A DNA stretch of 64,000 bases from Rhynchopus euleeides. Taxonomy: Eukaryota; Euglenozoa; Diplonemea; Diplonemida; Diplonemidae. A model generated the notes under the pieces. That model made no database searches, had not been told where the DNA came from, and was given only the letters and a program-made list of their open reading frames with translations. Shown here piece after piece: positions 20,395-30,182 of this stretch; the stretch's first letter is position 1; each line of letters begins with the position of its first letter. The stretch covers positions 1,798,001 through 1,862,000 of the forward strand of contig OY723282.1 in NCBI GenBank assembly GCA_963210315.1. The letters run 5' to 3'. Position numbers and translations under genes: made by a program.

Positions 20395-20490
20395 AATTAT
20401 CGGATGATTATCGGATCCGATCATCATCGGATAATCGTCCGATAATGTATCGGATCCGATTCGGATGCACTGTATGCCTGGGGGGGGGGG
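20395..20490. repeat. solo end of a hAT-like TIR element (ATCGGATCCGAT motif)
   Basis: Alternating TCGGATGATTATCGGATCC and ATCATCGGATAATCG motifs are followed by GCACTGTATGCCTGGGG. The terminal GCACTGTATGCC is the same as the right end of the hAT-like element at 42673-44519, but the palindromic motif differs. No partner end was found nearby. This is a related family with its own motif. Confidence 0.5.
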
Positions 20491-20756
20491 GGGGGGGCTC
20501 GCAGTGGTGCCGCTTGGAAGGGGTGGGTGGCGTCGCAGTCCCCTGAGGGCGGCAGCAAATGGAGGCAAGGAGCTTCCCCAGTGGCAGTGTGGAGCTGCCA
20601 CTGTTTTTAGAACTGGCTTTGTGGTTTCGAGGTGGGTTGTGTTTCCAACGTGGTGCCGGTGCCTTTGCTCAGAGGCAGTGCTGCGAGCCTCGTGGCAATT
20701 CGGGGCACAGAGCAAAAGAGGAATATGCCCGCATTTGGCTTTTTGACAACAAAATT

Positions 20757-20912
20757 GTTTTTTTGGAGTTGTGGTAACAACACAGGAAACTTTGCTCTGC
20801 AGATGATGCAGGGCACACCACACCCGCAGCAGGCGTGTGGGGTGTTCTCGCGGTCGACGAATACCCGCTGGTTCCTCTCTCCCCTTTCTGATTTGCAGAC
20901 GCAAAGTTTTCA
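20757..20912 (+). repeat. dispersed repeat R3, copy 1
   Basis: Shares GCAGATGATGCAGG, CACACCACACCCGCAGCAGG, GTGTTCTCGCG and CTCTCCCCTTTCTGATTTGCAG with 40953-41110 and 59296-59448, plus a partial copy at 39322-39390. The last segment looks like a 3' splice site. About 150 bp; class unknown. 20913-21300 beyond it is unassigned. Confidence 0.6.
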
Positions 20913-21406
20913 TTGTTTTTGTTCGCATGCACCTTCAGCCAGCATTCAAATCTCGAGACAGTATTGGCACTGCACTCCGGGGTTTTGTGCGAAGAAGCTG
21001 TGGCGTATCCTACGTACGTCAGGTACTCTGGGTTGTGCCGAAGACACGATGCCAGAACCACTGACAGCTTACACGGCACCTGGTGCCTGTGCACAGGGAG
21101 AAATCACCTGAGATGCAAAGTGTTGGTCGCAGAGGCTGAGGGTGTGCATGACCCTTTAGATTATTTCTGGCATTCGCAGTGCAGGTCGGCGTGTGGTCAT
21201 GTTCGAATGCATCTGCAAGTAGAGTGAGAGTGCCAGCCTGCCCACCGCTTACTGATTGATTGCGTGTTTCAGACAGCCTGTTTCTGCCCTACCACCAGAC
21301 AATTGCACGCACACCACACCACACCACCCACACCAGTTGCTCCTCAGGCACCACACCGCACCACCACCACCCAAGACCAGGTGCGTGCCCAGAGGTGCAC
21401 GAGACG

Positions 21407-22972
21407 ATGCAACACATGTTGTGCCGCGTGTCGAGGCACCTGCTGGCGACACGCTCCCTGCAAGGGGTGCAGCAGCACCGCCCGGTGCGCGGCGCGTGGG
21501 GGTGGGGCGGGTGCACATCCCGCAGCCTGAGCACCACCGCCCCTGCACATGGCGCACCTTGCGCAGTGGGCAACGTCCTGCCGCAAGCAGCAGAAGTTAC
21601 GCCACTTGAAGTCGTCAACAGACAAACAGATCACCCCCCTGGTCCTGACGACCTCAGCCTCCCCGAAAGCTGCACACACGCCGTGTGTGAGGTGGTGGAT
21701 ACAAGCGGGAACCCTGTCTACATGGGTGTTGTTCAGGACCCCGCTCAACTGCGTTCGCAGTTGAAGGGTCAGAATATCCTCACAGGTGACAGGGTGTTCC
21801 GTGTGTGTCATGGCGCCACCCTGAACAGTCATGAGGTTCATGCCTTGCGTTTATCCCTCGCCCAGAAGGCAACGGAGGCTGGACACACACTGCTGAACAC
21901 CCCCCGTATGTCTGAGCACTTGCGCGTCCCCAAAGGCTACACACACGCCGTGTGTGAGGTGGTGGATGCAAGCGGGAACCCTGTCTACATCGGTGTTGTT
22001 CAGGACCCCGCTAGGCTGCGTTCGCGGTTGAAGGGTCAGAATATCCTCACAGGTGACAGGGTGTTCCGTGTGTGTCATGGCGCCACCCTGAACAGCCCGA
22101 CTGAGGTTCATGCCTTGCGTTCATCCCTAGCCCAGAATGCAACGGAGGCTGGACACACACTGCTGAACACCCCCCGTATGTCTGAGCACTTGCGCGTCCC
22201 CAAAGGCTACACACACGCCGTGTGTGAGGTGGTGGATGCATGTGGGAACACCCTCTGCACCGCTGTTACTGAGAGTCCCTCTACGACACGGACATATTTT
22301 GAGGACCAGGGCTTACTCACGAAGGACAGTACATTCCGTATCGTTCGGAACGTGACCTTGCAGAGCAATGCAGAGGTGCATGCATTACGGTCGTCCCTGC
22401 TGCTGCGTCAGTGCCTCCACTCAGACGATCACACACACGCCGTGTGTGATGTGGTGGATGCAGAGGGGAAGTGTGTCTACATCACTGTTGTTGCGAGGCC
22501 TCAGGACCTGTCTGTGCGTTTGGAACGGAAGGGGTTCCTTGAAGGCAGGACGTTCCGCATCCTGCGTGGCGTGACCTTGAGGAGGGATGACCCGAAGGAG
22601 ACAACGCGTTACATCAATAAACTCCGTCATTACCTCTCCCACGAGGCTATGCAGGCTGAGGGGGCTGGACACAAGCTCCTTCGTGTCAAGCATCCAATTC
22701 CTGTACACTTGCGTGTTCCCGAAGGCTTCAAACATGCCGTGTGTGCGCTGGTGGATGCAAGTGGGAAGGTTCTCGACATCAGTGTTACTGCACACCCCCG
22801 TCTATCGTCTGCGAGATTCAAAGACAAAGGCATCCTCACAGCAGACAGGACGTTCAGTGTCGTTTGTGGTCGGGACTTGGATACTCTTTCATCTCATGGC
22901 TTGCGGAAGTACCTCCTGCAGCAGATCAAGGATGCACCCACCACCGCCACGCTCCTGAGGGCTCTCACGTGA
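21407..22972 (+). CDS. leader-family protein 6 (five repeats)
   Basis: 521 residues from the ATG at 21407, the longest regular array in the family. The leader (1-60) and the linker with TPLEVVN-QT-HPPG precede five repeats of about 85-90 residues. Each unit reads THAVCEVVDASGNPVYIGV, then DPARLRSRLKGQNIL, then RVFRVCHGATL, then EVHALRSSLAQNATEAGH-LLN. Repeats 1 and 2 are almost identical, so this array grew recently by unit duplication; repeats 3-5 are diverged and repeat 4 lacks its start. The Y-I-G-V-x-x-x-P-x-x-L-R turn and the final helix ending LLN recall GIY-YIG domains, but the catalytic Glu of that family is not present in the last helix. Inferred mitochondrial; activity unknown. Confidence 0.75.
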   Translation: MQHMLCRVSRHLLATRSLQGVQQHRPVRGAWGWGGCTSRSLSTTAPAHGAPCAVGNVLPQAAEVTPLEVVNRQTDHPPGPDDLSLPESCTHAVCEVVDTSGNPVYMGVVQDPAQLRSQLKGQNILTGDRVFRVCHGATLNSHEVHALRLSLAQKATEAGHTLLNTPRMSEHLRVPKGYTHAVCEVVDASGNPVYIGVVQDPARLRSRLKGQNILTGDRVFRVCHGATLNSPTEVHALRSSLAQNATEAGHTLLNTPRMSEHLRVPKGYTHAVCEVVDACGNTLCTAVTESPSTTRTYFEDQGLLTKDSTFRIVRNVTLQSNAEVHALRSSLLLRQCLHSDDHTHAVCDVVDAEGKCVYITVVARPQDLSVRLERKGFLEGRTFRILRGVTLRRDDPKETTRYINKLRHYLSHEAMQAEGAGHKLLRVKHPIPVHLRVPEGFKHAVCALVDASGKVLDISVTAHPRLSSARFKDKGILTADRTFSVVCGRDLDTLSSHGLRKYLLQQIKDAPTTATLLRALT

Positions 22973-24017
22973 GCCCACGATGATACGTCCCGGGTGGAGG
23001 GGTGCTTGCCCGGGGTTGGCTGACGCTCTCTGTTCGAGCCACAGTCGTGGTACAGGATCATGATGCCTGACTTGCCCACTTCACGCTTGGGGGGTCCAGC
23101 TAGTCTCCAGACCAGCAGTTGCCTATATATGCATATGTTGCTGGTCTGCGGTATTAAATAGGTAAAAGGTACCTACCCCCCCCCCCCCCTTTATGTCCCC
23201 TATCCAAATGTCAAAATCGGGGCCAAGGGGACTTAGACACGTTTCTTGACCAGGGGAGGCTGTATATCGAGTCCGAGGCACATCTGGACAGATTCTGGGG
23301 ACCTGGGAGCTGGGGCCTCAAACCCCTTTGCCTCTCACTGCTTCAGGGCCACCCTACTCTGCCAAGCACTGCCCATAACCACTGACTTGGGGTGGTCAGG
23401 CCCACCGGGGTCCAGGTCGTGTCATTGGCAAGCAACCCAAGGGGGAGGGGGGCAGCGCAAGAGATGTCGTGCCTCAGGTTGTTGCTCGCCCTGGGAGGGG
23501 TCAAGCTTTCCGCCCCGGTGAAGGGGGGCAAAGCCATGCGGCTCATCGTCTGTGTGGAGACGCTCTGCCCCCCTCAGGCCCCCCTGGCCTGCGCAAGCGA
23601 TCTCCACCTGCCATACACGGTGGACAGGATGGATGGAATATCCCGCATGGGAGCACCGGATGGGATGCCGCCGACATCTCCCACAGGGGAGGGTACGTCT
23701 TCCCCCTGGGAGAACCGATGGGAGAACGTAGGTTAGCCTGGATGTCCCATGGGAGATGGCATGTCCCGTGGGATAACAGACGTTCTGCGTTCTGAGACCG
23801 GGCACACGGCAGGTGCTCATGCGGGCCAGCTGGGGATGGCAGTCTGGGCGGCCTGGGGATCCGAGGGCCGCTGAGCACTGGCAGACTGCGGCCCTCGCCA
23901 CGCTTCGCTGTGCCGCGAGATTGATTCCCAACTCCAGTGCGACAACGAGGGTTGGCGCACGACCTGCGTCGCACACAACGAGGCTGTGGATGAGGACCCT
24001 GCGGGGCAATCCGGGCC
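22973..24017. other. unassigned spacer with small palindromes
   Basis: Includes a foldback GACCAGCAG...TGCTGGTC at about 23110-23137, a C tract at about 23178, and repeated CCATGGGAGAT/ATCTCCCACAGGG-type motifs at about 23630-23790. Frames up to 195 codons on the - strand are Pro/Arg-rich and unrecognised. No gene is called. Confidence 0.4.
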
Positions 24018-24345
24018 TTGTTAAAGCACCTTCGGTGCGACTAGGGAGTCAAGGGAGGACTAGAGAAGACGACTTCCCTGTGCGTATTTGTTTTTCTACC
24101 ACTTGCAGCAACAGTTTTCTTGCAAGGTTGGAAGGGGGGCGAACGGAACAAACACCACCCTTCATCAGGCCAACGAGTGGTGTTTTGCTTCCTGCCTTCG
24201 CCCCTCCGTACGTCAGCTTTTGCACTGAACGGTGCCTAATGCAACGGAAAAGCGGTGGCTGAGTTACCCCCATCTCCCACGAGACGCGTTTTTTGATATT
24301 GATGTTTTGTGTCTTATGTCCGACCGAAGACTCCCCCCACACGTC
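24018..24345 (+). repeat. module N, copy 2 (5' block of gene 7)
   Basis: Near-identical to 101-420 upstream of gene 1 up to the CCGACCGAAGACTCCC stretch. Genes 1 and 7 also share their YKLEDA-GHHAYVCVPDELTL leader-proximal segment, so block and gene start were duplicated together. Confidence 0.7.
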
Positions 24346-24443
24346 TCCCTCACTGGTGGCACCACATCAGTTGCTCCTCAGGCACCACACCACACCACCA
24401 CCACCACCCAAGACCAGGTGCGTGCCCAGAGGTGCACGAGACG

Positions 24444-25979
24444 ATGCAACGCATGTTGTGCCGCGTGTCGAGGCACCTGCTGGCGACACGCTCCCTGCAA
24501 GGGGTGCAGCAGCACCGCCCGGTGCGCGGCGCGTGGGGGTGGGGCGGGTGCACATCCCGCAGCCTGAGCACCACCGCCCCTGCACACGGCACACCTCGCG
24601 CAGTGGGCAACGTCCTGCCGCAAGCGGACAGCTTGGCGGTGTACAAGTTGGAGGATGCGACTGGTCATCATGCGTACGTGTGTGTGCCTGATGAGTTGAC
24701 GTTGGGTCACCTGATTCTGATCGATGACAGTCTGCGAATGCCGCACAAAACTTTCCACCGGGTCCATGGGGTGAGTCTTCAGGCCACCGCAGTGGTTGAC
24801 GCAGTCCTTGCAGGCGAGAGGCCGTCGTCAGATGCAGAAGAAGTGCAAGAACAACACGACGTGCCGCAAGCAGCAGAAGGTACGCCACTTGAAGTCGTCA
24901 ACACACAAACAAAGCACCCTCCTGGTCTTGACGACCTGAGCCTCCCCGAAGGCTGCACACACGCCGTGTGTGAGGTGGTGGATGCAAGCGGGAACCCTGT
25001 CTACATCAGTGTTGTTCAGGACCCGGCTCAGTTGCGTTCGCAGTTGAAGGATCAAGGAATACTCGCAGGAGAGAGGACGTTCCGTGTGGATCATGGTGTC
25101 ACCTTGCACAGCAAGACAGCCGTTGCTGACTTGCGTTCCTCCCTCATCCAGGCGGCCAAGGATGCTGGACACACCCTGCTGAACGCCCTCACCCCTGTTC
25201 CTGAGCACTTGCGCGTCCCCGAAGGCTACACGCACGCCGTGTGTGAGGTGGTGGATGCATGTGGGCTGATTGTGTACATAAGTGTGAATAAGAATCCGTC
25301 TGCGAGGTCTTCAGCTTTGGAGTCTGAGGGAGTACTCACTGCCGACAGGACATTTCGTGTCGTTCGTAGCGTAGCCTTGGAGAGCAAGAGTGAGGCTCAT
25401 GACTTGCGTGTTGCCCTTATCCAGAAGGCCAAGGCTGCTGGGCATCCACTGCTGAACTTCATCCCTGTTTCTGAGCACTTGCGTGTTCCCTCAGGATACA
25501 CACACGCCGTGTGTGAGGTGGTGGACGCAGGTGGGAAGTGTGTCTATATTGCGGTTACCAAGAGCCCCGCACAGGCATCTTTGCAGTTGGTACGCAAAGG
25601 AATACTCACTGCCGACAGGACATTTCGTGTCGTTCGTAGCGTAGCCTTGAAGAGCAAACAAGAGCCTGGTGTCTTGCGTTCATCCCTTGTCCAGGAGGCC
25701 CAGGCTGCTGGGCACACACTGCTGAACATCTACCCCTCTTTCTCTGAGCACTTGCGTGTTACCTCAGGCTGTACGCATGCCGTGTGTGAGGTGGTGGACG
25801 CACGCGGTAAACCTGTCTTCATCAGTGTGACGAAGAATCCCTCTTCCAGGGCGGCGCAGTTGGAAGGCGAGGGAATACTCACAGATGACAAGACGTTCCG
25901 CATCGTTCGTTGCGTGACCTTGAGTCAGTCAGAAGTTCGTGCCTTCGGATCCTCCCTCAGGCGGAACAGGTACGTGTGA
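24444..25979 (+). CDS. leader-family protein 7 (four repeats)
   Basis: 511 residues from the ATG at 24444. After the leader comes the YKLEDA segment shared with gene 1, then the TPLEVVN linker, then four repeats with PVYISVVQDP, IVYISVNKNP, CVYIAVTKSP and PVFISVTKNP turns. Each is followed by GIL/GVL-T-D-TFRVVR and, in the first three, a helix ending AGH-LLN. These are the closest to a GIY-YIG-like strand-turn-helix in the family. The fourth repeat stops inside its last helix. The stop codon is part of CAG-GTACGTGTGAG, a consensus 5' splice site, so the true 3' end may be spliced elsewhere. Function unknown. Confidence 0.73.
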   Translation: MQRMLCRVSRHLLATRSLQGVQQHRPVRGAWGWGGCTSRSLSTTAPAHGTPRAVGNVLPQADSLAVYKLEDATGHHAYVCVPDELTLGHLILIDDSLRMPHKTFHRVHGVSLQATAVVDAVLAGERPSSDAEEVQEQHDVPQAAEGTPLEVVNTQTKHPPGLDDLSLPEGCTHAVCEVVDASGNPVYISVVQDPAQLRSQLKDQGILAGERTFRVDHGVTLHSKTAVADLRSSLIQAAKDAGHTLLNALTPVPEHLRVPEGYTHAVCEVVDACGLIVYISVNKNPSARSSALESEGVLTADRTFRVVRSVALESKSEAHDLRVALIQKAKAAGHPLLNFIPVSEHLRVPSGYTHAVCEVVDAGGKCVYIAVTKSPAQASLQLVRKGILTADRTFRVVRSVALKSKQEPGVLRSSLVQEAQAAGHTLLNIYPSFSEHLRVTSGCTHAVCEVVDARGKPVFISVTKNPSSRAAQLEGEGILTDDKTFRIVRCVTLSQSEVRAFGSSLRRNRYV

Positions 25980-26203
25980 GGGAAGGGCCTGAAGGGAAGT
26001 GCGCTGGCTCTTGACACATGAGAGATTCCGTTCCTGTTCCCTTCCGGTTCTCACAAACACCGTGTCATTTGTCAACGTTCTCAGTGTCATTTCCCCAAAC
26101 GGGATGTGCGGTGAACGACCCACTTCTGACGTTATGTAGTGGAATGCCAAAAAATCCCCGCGAGGACAGTATGTCACAGAATTGAGCCCAGGGAGTAGCG
26201 GAA

Positions 26204-27073
26204 TCAAGTGTCAGCCCAGAGATCGAGGATGTGGCCCAGGACCAAAAGAAGAAGACACAACTGATACCAGGAACCAGGAACAGGACATGACAAACTCATT
26301 ATTGCAACAAGGAACAGGACCCAGGAGCAGAAGGCAGAGAGGCAGGAAGGCTGCGCCCAACAGCAGTTGGTGCTGATGCGATGCCGAGATGCAGTGCTGG
26401 CAGACGCTGGGCTCGGAGGGCGCACCAGGACTGCGGACCCATTCAGAGTGACTTGGGGAAGGGGACAGGTCGATGGCCACCGAGACCGACGAAGCCCAGA
26501 CCTGGACGACGACTCTCACGGCGGCACCCCGTCCCCTCCCCGGCGCCGCTGGCAGCCACGGCACCGTGGCGGAGGTGTCGTGGCTCGCATCGCATCTCCG
26601 CTCTTTGCTTTGCAGGAGCTGCTCCTGAAGATGGTGGTCTTCCGACACAGCTGTGTGCCCCGACACAGAGGCACGCACCTCTCTGCGGGGAGCACCGACA
26701 CAACGTGGCGACAACAAAGGAAAGGAGAAGGGAGGGAGGAGGAGGGGAGGAGAGGAAGGGCGGCAGCAGGCAGTGCCACCGTGCCGCCAGAAGGACCCGA
26801 GACTGCGGCCCCTCTCACCGGGCTGTGACGAGCACAGGCTGAGCAGAAGCCGTTGCAACGTGTAGACAAGGCAGGCTGCATCCCCACCCTCACACTCCCG
26901 CCCCTTTGCTCCCCATCACCCCACACGTCTCCCTCACTGGTGCCCTCAGCGCTCATCCACACCACTGTCCCCTCCCCAGACAAGACAACGAATGCACGCA
27001 CACCACACCACACCACACCGCACCACCACCACCACCACAGACCAGGTGCGTGCCCAGAGGTGCACGAGACGAT
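26204..27073 (+). repeat. module M, copy f (upstream of the E2 gene)
   Basis: Full copy including the CCCTCAGCGCTCATCC segment shared with copy e and the ACCAGGTGCGTGCCCAG end. The match stops at GTGCACGAGACGAT, exactly where other copies have the leader ATG. The leader is absent, and the ATG of the E2 gene follows 193 bp later. The short spacer 25980-26203 before it holds no gene. Confidence 0.75.
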
Positions 27074-27265
27074 TCTACTGCCTCCACCCAGAAACACCCC
27101 CCTCCCCAGCAGACCATTACAGCTCACACACACCCGTACACCCCCTCCGTGCACCTCCATCGAGACTGCATACACACATCTCAGCCTTGGCCGTGATCTT
27201 TTTGACCCCACCCCATAACCCCCGTAGTCCCCACCCCCTCCTCCCACCCCCGCCCTCCACACGCA

Positions 27266-28390
27266 ATGTCCGCCACACGGCGCATCCAGCGCGAGGCGGA
27301 CAACCTGAAGAAGAAGCCCTGCCGCGAGTTCCTCGCGTACCCATCGGAGCAGAGCCCCTTCACGTGGTTCTTCACGATGCGGGGCCCCGAGGACACGCCT
27401 TACGAGCAGGGGGTTTACCACGGCAAGCTGCTGCTCCCTACGAACTACCCCTATGCCCCGCCGGATGTGATGCTGATGACGCCCAACGGGCGGTTCGAGC
27501 TGTCAGTCAAGATCTGCCTCTCGGAGGTGACGAGCTACCACCCGGAGAACTGGCAGCCCTCGTGGGGCGTGCACACCGTGCTGCATGCGCTGCGCAGCTT
27601 CATGAGCACCCCCGGCACCAACGCGGTTGGCGCCATCCAATACCCCGAGAGCGAGAGGCGGCGAATGGCTGAGGAGTCCCGCATGTGGCAGTCGGAGCAG
27701 GGCGCGCGCATGCAGGACCACTTGGCTGTGCTGGACGCTGCCCCCAAGTGGGAGGACCGCGAGACAGCTCAGGCTGCATCTGCCGTGGTGGTGGAGGGGG
27801 GCGGTGGGGAGGCAGGCCCTGCACGCAGCGGCAGCACAGCATCAGCAGCCCCGGAGCAGGAGCAGCAGCAGTCAGCGAGCAGCAGTGCAGAGGCACAGCC
27901 GGGTGCCGCTGTGCGTGAGGGGAGCGTGGGCAGCGTAGCTGCCTCTGAGGCAGGCACCGTTGAGACCGAGCGCCAGCCCGCCGCGGCTGTGGCGGAAGAG
28001 GAGCCTCAAGGGGGTGGTGGTGGTGGTGGGGGTGCCCAGCCGCAGGCCCGTTTGGTGGACGCGGTGACGGCTGTGCCTGTGACGACGCCCGCGTGGGAGC
28101 TGAATGAGAGCACGCTGGATAGCATCGTGTTTGTATGTGCGAGGGGGGGATGGGGGGAGAGGGCGTTGGTGTCTTGTTTTGTCGCGGCGAGAAGAGGGTC
28201 GGGAGGAGCGCACCACACACACACACACGCACATCCACATCCACACCCACACCCACACCCACACCCACAGTTCCTCCTGATGGGGATATTTGCGATCCTC
28301 TCACGGAAATACATCTTCTCGCTGCTCGACGAGGACACAACGCTGCTGTCCCTCCTCGAACCCTTCAGCGCAGGGCTGACTGGCGCGTGA
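27266..28390 (+). CDS. UBE2J1-like: ER tail-anchored E2 ubiquitin-conjugating enzyme, UBC6/UBE2J1-like
   Basis: Coding sequence with one intron (28133-28270); 328 residues when spliced. Residues 1-150 form the UBC domain: IQREADNLKK, FTMRGPEDTPYEQGVYHGKL, YPYAPPDVMLMTPNGRFEL, the active-site Cys C84 in KICLS, and HPENWQPSWGVHTVL. TPNGRFE followed by K-ICLS and the WQPSW box are typical of UBE2J1, which ubiquitinates ER-associated degradation substrates from the ER membrane. A low-complexity Ala/Glu/Gln/Gly linker follows, then a hydrophobic segment from DSIVFF through GIFAILSRKYIF that serves as tail anchor, with a short lumenal tail. The ATG at 27266 is the first in frame with the domain. 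Upstream sequence derives from module M of the leader family, so it may be co-regulated with it. Confidence 0.9.
   Translation: MSATRRIQREADNLKKKPCREFLAYPSEQSPFTWFFTMRGPEDTPYEQGVYHGKLLLPTNYPYAPPDVMLMTPNGRFELSVKICLSEVTSYHPENWQPSWGVHTVLHALRSFMSTPGTNAVGAIQYPESERRRMAEESRMWQSEQGARMQDHLAVLDAAPKWEDRETAQAASAVVVEGGGGEAGPARSGSTASAAPEQEQQQSASSSAEAQPGAAVREGSVGSVAASEAGTVETERQPAAAVAEEEPQGGGGGGGGAQPQARLVDAVTAVPVTTPAWELNESTLDSIVFVCARGGWGERALVSCFVAARRGSGGAHHTHTHAHPHPHPHPHPHPQFLLMGIFAILSRKYIFSLLDEDTTLLSLLEPFSAGLTGA
28133..28270 (+). other. spliceosomal intron in the E2 gene, 138 nt, phase 0, no in-frame stop
   Basis: Donor GTATGTGCG and acceptor ACACCCACAG flank it. Removal joins DSIVF to FLLMGIF and restores a continuous hydrophobic anchor. 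The length is divisible by three and the frame is open, so a retained intron would insert 46 residues, including a His-Thr/His-Pro run from the (CACACC)-type repeat just before the acceptor, into the membrane anchor. Confidence 0.8.
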
Positions 28391-30182
28391 CCTGCTGACC
28401 CGGCGAACCCCCGCAGCCCCCCCTCCCACTCACCACGTGTGCAGGCAAGGAGATATTGTTTGTGACTTGCCCCAGCAAACTTCCCATACACGGTCCCCAC
28501 GGCGCACACGCGTATAGTAAACTTTAGTTTATGCCAGGCATTACTGGTGGGGGTGGGGCCTTGGCACTGTGCCCAACTGTGGCAGCCCGTCTCCTTTTGA
28601 GGAGGCGGCTCACTTCGTATGCATTCCTGATTGAAGGCACCCCTGTGGGAGGTGGTTGCTGCTCACAGCATGTGACAGATCGGGCCTCTTGCGTGACTGT
28701 CGATACCAAAGCAACAACAACAACAACAACAACTAGGCCCCGTGTCGGTTGTGTGGGGCGGGATGGGGGTGGGGCGTAGTGTTAGCGAATGAAACATATT
28801 GATTCAGAGCGGCCCGCTCGGTGTTCGTCCTGGACAGGCTGCAACACCCCCGTCAAGAAGTGAAAGGAACGAAAAAGAACACGCTATGAGCTGCTGAAGT
28901 TGTTTTGTTGGGGATGTAGCACTTTCATTGCCATCTGCCACAGGGCTGCAACATTGCCCTTTTCTGGAAAGCGCGCGTTAGTTTTGAGGCTTCGCTGAGG
29001 CCGGCTGCGTTGCATATATGCTTCTTGAGTGGCATGAAGAACAGTGACCATGTGCGCATCACCCCCAGCGTGACTTGTCTGAAAAGGGCTGAATCCCGCA
29101 GCCGTGTCGTGTGTAATGCCACATCTTGCTCTGTGCGTCGGCCGGCCGGCACCCATTGTGATATACGTATGAATAGGATGATGACATACCAGAACAGGTG
29201 GAGGGGGAGAGAAATATACTTGGGGGGTCCACCCCCACCCCGCCCCCTGCTGATGTCAGTATTATACCACTGGCATCGGCAGTCCCACTCACTTCTTTAA
29301 GACCCAGAAAACACGCCGCTGCATAGAGTTATGGCGTGTGGAAGTTGGATATCGCGTCCGTATGGTGTAACGTAGGGTTGGATACCAGGTTCGGTGCTGT
29401 GCAGCGGTCTTCCGTGAGCTGCTGTTCGATGGCTCCCTCCGTAGCTGCCCATGCCACAAGGTGAATGTTGGCGAAACGAAAAGCCTGCCATTCCAATTCC
29501 AAAGCCTGCCAATTCCATCTGTGTTTGGTGCAACTCTGAAGGAGGGAAGGAGCTCCATCAATTGTTCAACTCTCAAAACCTGACCTTTTGTGATGAAGCG
29601 TCAACGCATCAACAAGGCAAGAAGGAAGTCGGTAGAATTAACCAGAACATCCGGGTTTTTATCGTGTGAAAATCTGGCCCTTGGCATTGATTCGGTATCC
29701 TGCACACATGCACTATCAGTCACCGGACCTACAAAACAAAGAACGCACCTCCGTCAGAAGTGTTCGGCCTTCTCAGCAGCGTTTCGGATCTAAAAAAATG
29801 TTTGAAACGTCTCCTGCTTGCGGGAGCTGAGATTCGCGCCACTCCCTGGTGCGACGTTGCAGGTGGGCAGGTGGTTGGTGGGGTGTGGGAGAGGAACGGG
29901 TATGACTAGTGAGGTTGGGGCATCCGCTGACGTGGAGGGTGCTGCATGATGCACTTCAACACCCCCCACCCCGCCCCGCCCCTCCAGACACCGGTCACAT
30001 TGGTGCTGAGCAGACCCCACTGTGAAGTTCGGTTGTGATGTTTGTGATGTGATGTTTGATTGTTTTTAGGTCTTTCCGGCGGATCAGCGTTGCCTGTGTG
30101 CTGATTGTGTGCACCCTTGTGTAGAAATCACCACTAGATTATAAACACCACCCGCACAGCTCGACACCAAACACCGGGCACG
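28391..30182. other. intergenic region before the phosphate transporter
   Basis: No gene recognised. Features are an (ACA)n tract near 28710-28733, AGCGTCAACGCATCAAC at about 29599-29615 (a motif that recurs at about 62034 and 59658), and a T-rich stretch ending in TGTTTTTAG at 30061-30070, a candidate 3' splice or trans-splice acceptor about 110 bp before the transporter ATG. Confidence 0.45.

Noticed and set aside
27200-27265. Extending the E2 or the transporter N-terminus upstream of the chosen ATG
   Set aside because: Upstream in-frame sequence is C/T- and CA-rich without domain similarity, and the E2 domain starts right at the chosen ATG.
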